Assembly: GCA_963693285.1 (NCBI GenBank)
Contig: OY848917.1
Span: 34,855,245-34,919,244 of the forward strand
Length of the DNA: 64,000 bases
Reading direction: 5' to 3'
Origin: Xestospongia muta
Taxonomy: Eukaryota; Porifera; Demospongiae; Haplosclerida; Petrosiidae
Shown: piece after piece, positions 55,303 through 64,000 of the stretch
How positions within the stretch are numbered: position 1 is the first letter of the stretch
Layout of the letters: every line of letters starts with the position of its first letter
Translations under genes and position numbers: made by a program
Notes under the pieces: generated by a model
Told to the model about the DNA's origin: nothing
Seen by the model: the letters and a program-made list of their open reading frames with translations, nothing else
Databases searched by the model: none

Positions 55303-57126
55303 ATGGAGTATCTAAAAAAAGCTGCTATTGTTGGTGGAGGTGCTGTAGTAGGAGGAGCAACTCTAGTCGTTGCAGCACCTGTAGTAGTGTCAGCTCTAGG
55401 GTTTGGTGCAGGTGCAACTGTTGCCTTAGCTACCATAGGATCAGCAATTGGTTGTGCTGTAGGATCAACAATTGGTAATAGTGGACATGGTTCTTCTTCC
55501 TCGTCATCTAGTTCTCATGATTCTCAAGGTAACCAATATTGTAAAAACAGCACTTGACTTTTCTTTATCAGAAAGGGACTCTGATCCTGAATTTGTTTAC
55601 ACTGAGAGGTAAGAGACACTATTCTATACATGAAAACAACATTGGTTTTGTATGCTATTAATGTGATCACTTTTATTGAGTGTATATTTCATCTTTTAGA
55701 GAAAGAGACAGAGGTTCTTCAGGTGTTAGTGGAGGTAGAGGAGGCTTGACCTGTCAATGTGGATTGCAAGCTGTACAGTAAGTATAACTGCTGTTGCTAC
55801 TGTAGCTAAAAGATCACACTGTGTTATAGGAAAACAGTACATCAAGGTCAAAATCAAGGTAGACCATTTCATACTTGTCCTAAACCTCAAAAAGAGCAGT
55901 GTGATTTTTTTGAGTGGGCTGATGTTCCATTAGAAAGTGGACAAGGGTCTAGTAACAAAACAAGAACTAGACCAGTATCTATTGCTGATGATGGCAACAG
56001 TGGGCCTGTTCCTGAAAATAGAGCTCCACCCACTCCTCGAGGTAACCAATATTGTAATAACAGCATGTAACTTTTCTTTATCAGAAAAGGACTCTGGTCC
56101 TGGATTTGTTTACACTGAGAGGTTAGAGACACTATACGATGCATAAAAACAACAGTGGTTTTGTATACTATTAATGTGATGACTTTTATTGAGTGTATAT
56201 TTCATCTTTTAGAGGAAGAGACAGAGGTTCTTCTCATGTTAGTGGAGGTAGAGGAGGCTTCACCTGTCAATGTGGATTACAAGCTGTACAGTAAGTATTA
56301 CTGCTGTTGCTACTGTAGCTAAAAGATCACACTGTGTTATAGGAAAACAGTACATCAAGGTCAAAATCATGGTAGACCATTTCATACTTGTCCTAAACCT
56401 CAAAAAGAGCAGTGTGATTTTTTTGAGTGGGCTGATGTTCCATTGGGGAGGGGACGAGGGTCTGGTAACAAAACGAGAACTAGATCAGTGTCTATTGCTA
56501 ATAGTGGGGACAGTGGGCCTACACCTGAAAAGAGAGCTCCACCCACTCTTCATGGTAACCAATATTGTAATAACAGCACATAACTTTTCTTTATCAGAAA
56601 GGGGCTCTGGTCCTGGATTTCTTTACACTAAGAGGTAAGAGACACTATTGAGTATACATAAACAACAGTGGTTTTGTATGCTATTAATGTGATCACTTTT
56701 ATTGAGTGTATATTTCATCTATTAGAGGAAGAGACAGAGGTTCTTCAGCTGTTGGTGGAGGTAGAGGAGGCTTGACCTGTCAATGTGGATTACAAGTTGT
56801 ACAGTAAGTATTACTGCTGTTGCTACTGTAGGTAAAAGATCACACTGTGTTGTAGGAAAACAGTACATCAAGGTCAAAATCAAGGTAGACCATTTCATAC
56901 TTGTCCTAAACCTCAAAAAGAGCAGTGTGGGTTTTTTGAGTGGGCTGATGTTCCATTGGGGAGGGGACGAGGGTCTGTTAACAAAACGAGAACTAGACTA
57001 GTATCTATTGCTAATAGTGGGGACAGTGGCCCTACTCCTGAAAAGAGAGCTCCACCCACTTGTAGTTTATGTGGTAGACCAGGACATACAAACAAGAGGT
57101 CATGTCCCACAAAAGGATCAAGATAA
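55303..57126 (+). CDS. Hydrophobic N-terminus plus three GRF zinc fingers plus zinc knuckle (10 exons)
   Basis: Exons 55303-55528, 55572-55608, 55700-55777, 55830-56041, 56085-56121, 56213-56290, 56343-56554, 56598-56634, 56726-56803 and 56856-57126, all GT-AG, with an open joined frame of 421 residues. Residues 6-58 are Gly/Ala/Val-rich and hydrophobic (VVVSALGFGAGATVALATIG), reminiscent of ISG12/IFI27 proteins. A run of eight Ser follows at 64-71. GRF fingers lie at about 105-145, 214-254 and 323-363: CQCG, N.GR.FHTC, and QC-D/G-FFEWAD. The protein ends with a knuckle CSLCGRPGH....SC (C-x2-C-x4-H-x5-C). GRF fingers bind single-stranded nucleic acid; GRF plus knuckle is the tail layout of TOP3A. 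No catalytic domain is present. The link of exon 1 to the rest rests on matching phase and donor context and needs a transcript. Confidence 0.75.
55572..57084 (+). repeat. Three tandem 513-bp GRF units (exons and introns)
   Basis: Small exons start at 55572, 56085 and 56598, an exact 513-bp period twice. Each unit has a 37-bp, a 78-bp and a 212-bp exon (the last is longer in unit 3, which adds the knuckle) with near-identical introns. Each coding unit is 327 bp, so adding or losing a unit keeps the frame. Confidence 0.9.
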
Positions 57127-57577
57127 TAAGGCCACATGTTAACTTCAATTTCAAGTTCTCTATGACTCATTGCTCAATACAAAGCAGATATTTTATAGAG
57201 ATCATTTAATCTTTCATAATTTAGTATTTGAATAACCCTAAAAATTATCTCTGATAAGACAATATTAATTTCATAATATTAATCTGATAGATAAGAGTGA
57301 ATAATGTATATTATACCATCTGATGCTAGATTTGAATTGAGTTGATTTCATGTGTCAGTTGTAAAGTAATAACCTTTTGCAATGATATATTTGCAAATTT
57401 TGTTTCTTGATAAAAAAAAATCCACTTGAAAATAGATGTATATATATAGAAATAATACTCACATGTGTAGATATACTAACTACATTAATAACTAACGATC
57501 AAGTGTATTAATACTACTTAATACAAACTTAATTTTAAAATGCTAATTATGATGTTAACACTCGTTTAAATCAATTA
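57127..57577. other. Intergenic, nothing recognised
   Basis: AT-rich 3' flank of the GRF gene. No clear AATAAA was seen close to the stop. Confidence 0.4.
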
Positions 57578-57581
57578 TTAA

Positions 57582-58440
57582 CCTCGCTGTGCGTGGGCTC
57601 AAAGCGATGGTACTGTAGTCTATCAGTGTGTGTGTGTGTGTGTGCGTGTGTGTCTGCACTGTCTGTTTTTTTGAACTGCTATAACTTGACAAGCGAAGCG
57701 TTAGCAGCTGCCAACGTTTAGCAACGAATAGAGAAACATGTGGACTTTACAACAGTAGTGTCAAGAACATCGTCAAAGAAAACGAAAGCTTAAAACTCGC
57801 AAAAGAATTTTCAGACTGCAGAGGTCAAGTGCCGTTTCTCGAAAAGTAAAAAAACTAACGTGGAGATTTTTTAGTATGCTCTAGAGAACCTTAGAGGAAT
57901 ACGGATCAGCAAGACAGAAGGCCGTTGGTCTAAGCAATCGTTAGGAAAGTACTGAAAAGTGTTTTGTGGACTTGGAGCGAAGTAACGCATTCAGGAAAAA
58001 TCTCAAAGCACTGAAAAAACTGCTACTAATAGATAATATATTGATTTATATTTGTACTACGAGACTTTTCCAAAGAACGCTTCATTTTGAAGTTACAATA
58101 AATTTTGTATATGAAATATTGAAACATTTTAAAGAGTCATGTAAAGGCTCAGAGAAACATTCATCACGAATCTAGTACTTAATCTTGCTTGGCAATTGAA
58201 TGATACTATTACTTACTCAGTGACAGTTTCACAGACATGTCAATCAGAGTGCAAAGTACCCAGTAAATGACGAAGCTTTTTTCCCTTTGATTGAAGAGAA
58301 ATGCTGAGTCATCAAACAACAGTTTGTAATGTACATCACGTGATCTCATCAATAATTTGACCACACCTTGTCCAATGATAATAAATGTACATGTTACATG
58401 GACTCTGCAGTATAGAGTTACACTGGGCACCGCAGCGAGG
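57582..58440. mobile_element. TTAA-flanked non-autonomous DNA transposon (859 bp)
   Basis: Left end TTAA-CCTCGCTGTGCG, right end CGCAGCGAGG-TTAA, giving an inverted CCTCGCTG repeat with TTAA on both sides. TTAA duplications are typical of piggyBac and Kolobok elements. It contains a TG microsatellite (about 57627-57653) and only short shadow frames, with no transposase. Confidence 0.65.
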
Positions 58441-58574
58441 TTAAGCACTTTAGTGCATTTTATTATATGCTCTGATTATTTACTTAACAATAATCACAAA
58501 GATCCTCATTAAGGAGTAGGTACCATAACTATAAAATTGAAACAATCATCTTTTAAATATTGACAATTAATAGA

Positions 58575-58645
58575 AGCAATGTAGCCTAGTTGGTCAAATG
58601 TAAGGTGTGTGGCATAACCTCCAAGAAGGTTCACTAGTTATTCCT
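58575..58645 (+). other. tRNA-like / SINE-like pol III promoter motif
   Basis: TAGCCTAGTTGG at 58582 matches the A box (TRGCnnAGYnGG) exactly, and 46 bases on GGTTCACTAG resembles a B box with mismatches. The acceptor stem does not pair convincingly. It could be a decayed tRNA or SINE head, or chance. Confidence 0.25.
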
Positions 58646-59085
58646 TTTTTTGTCACCATAATTATAATCAAAGGCATAATCATGATGATGATCACTGCAC
58701 TGATTGAAAAAGTCACCATAAGAACTTTTATCATGTGGAAATAAATATCAACTGATGTTCCATTGCGTACTTCAAAGCACATCTTGTATCCATTGGCATG
58801 AGTAAAAGAAGGAGGACTAAACCATTGGACTTTGTTATCCTTCTTACGTTTGAATTCTTTCATTGTAACATAGAGCGGAACAATATTAACACATCCTATC
58901 GTGGATGTTAGCAACTACACTTTCCAAGTCTTCCAGTTTCTTTCACAATTTCTTTTGTTGCTATTATATTACATGTTTCAGTTTGCCTCTTTCATTGCTA
59001 ACTGAGCCATTTTCTCCTGTAGTTGTTTGTCTTTTTCTACCATCATCTTCTGTAAAGTCTCATTGATCATTTTAGAGGACTGCTA
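58640..59085 (-). pseudogene. TRAF-like relic: coiled coil plus MATH domain start
   Basis: The minus strand at about 59080-58990 reads a coiled coil (NETLQKMMVEKDKQLQEKMA). 58914-58740 reads FKRKKDNKVQWFSPPSFTHA then NGYKMCFEV, the start of a TRAF MATH domain (W.SPP..TH..GYKMC...). It decays after the second strand and stops separate the coil from the MATH part. It is a truncated TRAF-family copy. Confidence 0.6.
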
Positions 59086-59557
59086 TAATACACACGTGTG
59101 TGTGTGTAATTATGTAATAATACTTAGGCCTACAGATGTGATTTATTTATGTCACAACAGTCTGTCTGGCTTAATAGATTATTGACTGAATTAAGGCTAT
59201 GATACATGAGGTTCATTATCAGTGAGGTCTGGTCATATATACAGTGTGTAGTTAATAGAAGTTATTAAGTTGAAATATATTAAGAATCTTTATATTCTCT
59301 ATTCTTACTAATACATATCTGTGGTTAATTAGTTATATTAAGTACTGTAATATTATCATGTTACCACAGCTATGATAGTGTTATTTTGAAACAGATGTAG
59401 TCTGTAATATCTACTGAGCATCTTGTGCTTAACGTTTGAGCTATGTATTGTGTGTATTAATCAGTGATTGTTATGAGGATAATTGTATTATACAATGAAA
59501 AGTTACATTAATAACAACACCCTTTATTGGTATAAAGTACATGATGTGTCGTTTGTG

Positions 59558-59693
59558 TCAAAAATAAAATGGGAGTGGCATATTACTGTCTGCTAAACTT
59601 TTATACTTTCTCTATAATTCCACTCATAAACCTAAACCTTAAACACTTGAGCATATAAAGCACAGTCAGTATTGAGCCACTCCCATTTTGATG
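59558..59693. mobile_element. Short MITE-like inverted-repeat element (about 135 bp)
   Basis: Left arm AAAATGGGAGTGGCATATTA (from 59567) pairs with right arm ending GAGCCACTCCCATTTTGATG. The arms are about 30 nt with few mismatches. No coding content. Target duplication is not certain. Confidence 0.55.
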
Positions 59694-60342
59694 CAGTAGC
59701 ATACCATATAAATTGATATATCATAGTTTAATTCCATGTATCAAATATACTATAGGTATATACAAAAGTTCTTTTACTTCATAAATGTTAGTAAAATAAT
59801 GGATTTTATTAACTATTATTAATCTCATACTGTAGGTAATCATGATTATTATACAGGTAATGTTGATAATTGCATTAAAAACTTAAGTTTATCTAATTCC
59901 TGCAAACCACAACAAAAAATGCCAATTTGAAAAAAACAGCACATTTTAGCTCCATTTATGTACATGAAGTTTCCTTTTCTTAGCTTTGGTCAAAAATTCA
60001 GTAAATGTCTTTTTATATGTTATTGTTTGCTCCTAAATAAAAGTATTTTGTCATGAAGATATGCATGTATAGTTTGTCGTAGCATGTACTTAATATAATA
60101 CACAGTGTAGTCATTATGTACATAGAATGGTTATTGAAACATAATTCTACATTACCTTCTTAACTGCCTGCTCTATGATGTCTAGTTGATATTTTAAATG
60201 ATCCAAGTCTATTAAAAAAACCATTATATAAAATAATGCTTGTAGATCAATATAATTTAATATGAATCACTAGTATAATTATTATTCTATATTGTTGTTA
60301 TATCATATTGTATTTACTATGAGGATTTAAAAATTTTGTCAG

Positions 60343-60534
60343 ATGAAGTATTCTCTAATAGTTGGTACAGCCTATGGGAGAGAGCTATTATCTGTCCTAA
60401 TGTGTGTTCTGGAGATGAGATTGAACGAGAAATGTTACAAGATCATCTTGATAAGTGAATGTGAATTTTGTCATGTGGGATGTCAAGAGAAGGTTCGTCA
60501 TTGTGATCTAGGTCAACATCTGGTGTCCACCAAG
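60343..60534 (+). pseudogene. TRAF-type zinc-finger exon relic
   Basis: The acceptor TGTCAG and a GTATAA donor bound 192 bp. One frame reads CPNVCSGDEIEREMLQDHLD, then a TGA-like break, and the shifted frame reads CEFCHVGCQEKVRHCDLGQH. Together this is the TRAF zinc-finger spacing (CPN.C......L..HL...C.f...GC......L..H). The frame change suggests decay. It lies on the strand opposite the MATH relic 1.3 kb away. Confidence 0.55.
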
Positions 60535-61069
60535 GTATAATGCTTTGTCAGCAATGTTAACTTCTTCAGTATCAGGCTAAAGTATGAAATTGTCCTAATA
60601 CATATTTTGTACTGGCATGTGAAAGACCTTAGTTTGGTGCTGGCTACACAAGGCTACCATTGATTGCACAATACAGCACATTACAAATATAGTATAGTAA
60701 TATGCATATCAACGGAAACCAACTGCAGTAGCTTCCTAGTACATATTCTCATGGTACGTCTTTATATACACCAGGTGATATACTAATACAGAGACGTTTT
60801 CCTGTAATGTAAGTACATGTGTGGGTGTGTGTACTGGCTATTCTATCTTACCTATAAATGTATATACACGATATCTGAACGCTTTGATGGCTGCATTATC
60901 ATCAGTCTTACTCCAAAGATACACTTCAATAGGTATGATCAACAACAGAGACAACCAACCGTATAATAAAGATCCTTTGCAGAGTCCACTGATAAATTGC
61001 TGACCCAGTGGGTGGGGCTATTTAAAAATAATTATTGTTTTTTAATTAGTGTGGCTAAAACAAAAACAA

Positions 61070-61794
61070 ATGTATCGTGTTAATTTGTGCTGTGGTAGCA
61101 TTCGTTTTAGATACTCATCCAACTCTAGATATCTACTACATTATTGTGCTGTTCTTAACAGAAAGTGGCCCATACCACCTTCTACTCCGGCTAAAAGACT
61201 TAAAGGTCTACGCGGAGCTAAAAGACAGTAAGTGAAACACGTGTTCAGGTAGCTATGGTGATGTTATATTGTTTTATTTTAGTGTTGCCATTTTTGCTGG
61301 CGTATCACTTCTTATTGGCTACTTTGCTCTCAAAAAGACTTTCTCAAGTAAGCTACCAAAACTCAGGTATTTAGTAAAGATTGGCATTATCACAATAACA
61401 CCAGTTTGAGTTACATATATTAGTGCTGTCGTGTGTAGCAGCTGAGAATTTTACTTTGATGCTTTCGATAATCATGTAAAATTTACAACTAGATTTTAAA
61501 GTGTTTATTCCAAGAGATACTTTAAGAATATTATTATATTGCCTCCAAATGTCCCTTTCTCTTTGTATAAAGGAAAGAGAATTATTTGGTAAAGGAATTT
61601 GAGACTATACTATGTACTTGTTGTTTAATTATGAATACTGAAACTCAACTTCTCCTTTAGATATGGCTTTTAAAGTATCTCCTCCTCCTTCCTCAACCAC
61701 TTGTTATTGCTGGAACTTCAGTAAAAGTACTCTCTTGAAACGACTGTTTGATGAATTTCCTATCAACTACCTTCTGAGAAAAAGCTGGTGAGGT

Positions 61795-61828
<34 letters not shown>

Positions 61829-62121
61829 TGTGTATGTGTGTGTGTGTGTGCGTGTGTGTGCGTGTGCATGTGATGATATTAAATTTCTGTAGGAAAGCAG
61901 ACTAAGAACTCGTAATACAGAGACAGAAGAAAGTCTTCAAAAGAGATTGACAACATCCAAAGAAGAAATTAAATATGGTAGGTCTTCAATCAATTCTATT
62001 TGATAGTCTGTTTTCATTTTTAGCTGAGACCCCTGGATCATTTGATTACATTATTATAAACGATGATGTTGAGACAGCTTATGCTGAGTTTAGAAAGACT
62101 ATTGTCGAGATTTCAAAATGA
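61070..62121 (+). pseudogene. Guanylate kinase gene with missing middle and damaged P-loop
   Basis: Blocks 61070-61227, 61283-61347, 61661-61787, 61893-61977 and 62024-62121. The first two encode a basic leader and one membrane span (AIFAGVSLLIGYFAL). The third has PLVIAGTS in one frame and KSTLLKRLFDEFP in another, so the GVGKS part of the P-loop is lost. The last two read RLRTRNTETEESLQKRL and ETPGSFDYIIINDDV.TAYAEF, the C-terminal part of guanylate kinase, ending TGA. The central GMP-binding region (about 90 residues) is absent; a TG microsatellite stands there. An AATAAA follows at 62144. The leader may be a separate gene or belong to a mitochondrial-type isoform. Confidence 0.7.
61796..61868. 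repeat. (TG)n microsatellite
   Basis: TG run with a few TATG/CGTG interruptions, in the place where the central guanylate kinase exons should be. Confidence 0.95.
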
Positions 62122-62160
62122 TTTTTAGTTCATCAGTAGCCAGAATAAATTGAATCATAA

Positions 62161-62421
62161 TTAGTAATAGTTTACAAAATCATCTTTGCATATTTTTTTG
62201 GAACAAACCTTCTTTCTCTTTTGATCATTTAAAAACTGCCTCACTAGTTGTGAGGTATGGTGTCTATCTATAGCTATAATGCTTCCATCCTCTAATATAT
62301 ACAAGTGATACAGTGAGGATACCTCCTCAGATAATATAATTTCATTTCTCAATCCTTGATTCTTAAGAGCATCCTCATTCAAGGTACCCTCGCACTTATT
62401 CAGCCTACCAGAACCAAAACA
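62161..62421 (-). CDS. Terminal exon of an unrecognised gene
   Basis: The acceptor TTTAG on minus precedes 86 codons to TAA, opening CFGSGRLNKCEGTLNEDALK and ending with a basic tail (QKRKKVCSKKICKDD). It is open in phase 0. The upstream exons would lie at higher coordinates, but none is evident up to 64 kb. It converges tail to tail with the guanylate kinase relic. A decayed copy lies at 29.15-29.22 kb, so it may belong to a multicopy family or transposon. No domain recognised. Confidence 0.4.
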   Translation of the reverse strand, partial: CFGSGRLNKCEGTLNEDALKNQGLRNEIILSEEVSSLYHLYILEDGSIIAIDRHHTSQLVRQFLNDQKRKKVCSKKICKDDFVNYY

Positions 62422-62424
62422 CTA

Positions 62425-63850
62425 AATAAATAAATAAATAATTAAAGACAATGTAATATGTATATAACACATGGGCGAATAAACTGGTTATATGCTTGAA
62501 GGAACTACTTACTAACTCTTGTTTCTTACTAAAGACAACTGGTTAATACCTTTTTGAAACTTATTTTCTACACTTACTGTGCTTATTGATGGGTGATAAC
62601 TTTTGCACCTACTTTCGTACTTGTAAATTATTATTTGAATGCTGTATCTCTTTGTATAAGTGACAACATGTACATATAAATATTCTCTAATGTACTTACG
62701 AGTATTTAACTAATCAAGATATGACTTCTGATAGGGTTATAATGGCAAGATGCAAGTATTAGTACAAGTAGCATAGCACATATTCCCATGTCTTTTTAGT
62801 AGTTTACCTGAAACATATATACAAGTATAATATATGTTACAAAGGTAGATATGTGTGTAAACTTTTATATAATATTAGTGATAAATACATTGAAATGTTT
62901 ACAGATATAAATATTAAGAAATAGTTTATTAGTCAATAGAACAAGGATCATTAAGATAACAAATAACTATACTGGATTATTGACATATTTTCAGTTATTC
63001 TGTATGTCCTCTAAGATGTTTTAAACAATGTCATTCTAATGTTGAAAATTTTTTTATTTTGACTAACAATTGGACCTTAGAAAGGCTAAATTGGTTAAAA
63101 GAAAAATAATACGCAATAACTTATACAAAACAATGTATAAGGCACATACCACTGATTCCAGATTTTTAAGAGCAGAAAAAAACCTTTTATTTATAAATAC
63201 ATTATCATGAACTAAAGTACTATATGAACCAAAAAATTAATAAACAAAATATTGTCTATCAATGAGTCATGTTTGACTTGACCAATTAGTAATAAGAACA
63301 GAGTGGTGTTTATCAAACATCTCTCATCACGTAATATAATTATGTAATAAAATACCATTGGTTAATTAACCAATCTATTTTTATAGTGCCAGTATTGTTG
63401 TTGTTAGTACTTAGTTTTGGACAAAGAAAGAACACGTGAAAAATGCACATTATTAAGTCTCTATATCTAAGTAACAGATCTTCTGTTTTAGTGATATGAC
63501 ATTTAATATATGTATCAATGTAAGGTAAGGTCTTTACTGAAATTGCTTAATAGATTTTCATTCGAATTTTAAATGTTGAAAGAGCCACTTTTTATGCTTA
63601 TCTCTACTAATACACTTTCTAAAGGTTTTTAGTCATAGAAAAATGTAACAGTTACTACTGCAAATAATGATAGGCACACTTAAGTCAGTACTAATTTATT
63701 TGCACTTGCTATGCGAATATATGGATCAATAAGTAAAGGGTGGGAGCTGTTTTGCTAGCATAATTTTGGGCAAATTTGTATTAACTTGCATAGACTATTA
63801 TAAAAAAGTAAATGCCCATATGGTTTGCATATGCCTATTATTTATGCATA
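62425..63850. other. Intergenic, nothing recognised
   Basis: AT-rich with no frame over 60 codons and no clear repeat until the foldback at 63851. Confidence 0.5.
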
Positions 63851-63952
63851 AAACATCTTTTTTTTTAATAAAGGGCCCAACTCAACTCAGACAGAGTATA
63901 GTTATAGTCTGTCCAAGTGGAGTTGAGGCCCTTCATTAAGAAAAAGGTGTTT
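63851..63952. mobile_element. Foldback (hairpin) element of about 102 bp
   Basis: The left arm from AAACATCTTTTTTTTTAATA through AAGGGCCCAACTCAACTC pairs, with a few mismatches, with the right arm GTGGAGTTGAGGCCCTTCAT...GGTGTTT, and the centre GACAGA...TCTGTC is itself palindromic. It is almost fully inverted-repeat with no coding content: a small MITE or a structured RNA hairpin. Confidence 0.7.
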
Positions 63953-64000
63953 CATATATGAATGGAATGTAAGGTGAGGTATTTCCTCACCTATTATATG

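Noticed and set aside
55887..57170. Minus-strand frames across the GRF gene (55887-56144, 56722-56916, 56913-57170)
   Set aside because: Shadows of the GRF exons, repeated because the units are tandem copies.
58209..58448. Minus and plus frames inside the TTAA-flanked element (also 57966-58175)
   Set aside because: Short, unrelated to any transposase, and run into the element's terminal repeat.

Overview
The window is animal (metazoan) nuclear DNA. It is strongly AT-rich and has many GT-AG introns and no prokaryotic operon structure. It holds a death-domain/Roc-COR signalling gene, TRAF-type relics and a dense mix of DNA-transposon remains (piggyBac, hAT, PIF/Harbinger, an rve-integrase type). 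This is most like a demosponge such as Amphimedon. The organism call is inference, not a database match.

1-27.2 kb: one long plus-strand gene, open at its 5' end. It is built from at least 18 ankyrin-repeat exons. Sixteen of them are exactly 99 bp, start and end in phase 0 and encode one 33-residue repeat each. They lead into a 2,061-bp exon with the last repeat, a Roc-like GTPase and a COR-like region, then two linker exons and a C-terminal death domain. The order Ank-Roc-COR-Death is that of DAPK1 without a visible kinase. The array grew by repeated tandem duplication: 8.4-17.6 kb holds three full or partial copies of a D-C-T exon module with introns as alike as the exons, one copy has lost an exon, and two dead exons lie outside the module. 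The 3' end, including the death domain, was duplicated again (25.74-27.2 kb) and that copy carries a stop.

27.2-55.2 kb: no confidently intact gene. The region is a transposon graveyard, mostly on the minus strand. It holds pieces of at least five piggyBac-like transposases, two hAT fragments (one with a TTF-type zinc finger and an intron), a PIF/Harbinger DDE transposase, a SWIM-type zinc-finger fragment, a PHD-like finger, an rve-like integrase fragment and a BEL/Pao retrotransposon piece. One 0.6-2.2 kb dispersed repeat occurs at 35-37 kb and again at 53-54 kb.

55.3-57.1 kb: a compact ten-exon plus-strand gene encoding a predicted 421-residue protein. A short glycine/alanine-rich hydrophobic N-terminus, reminiscent of ISG12/IFI27-type proteins, is followed by three near-identical GRF zinc fingers made by two perfect-period 513-bp duplications, and a final zinc knuckle. 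The tail resembles that of topoisomerase III alpha. This is the most unusual gene in the window.

57.5-64 kb: a TTAA-flanked transposon, TRAF relics (MATH on minus, TRAF zinc finger on plus), a short inverted-repeat element, a guanylate-kinase gene lacking its middle and damaged at the P-loop, an unrecognised terminal exon on minus with a decayed relative at 29.1 kb, and a foldback element at the right edge.

All intron/exon structures were read by eye from splice sites and reading frames. No transcript or database evidence was available.
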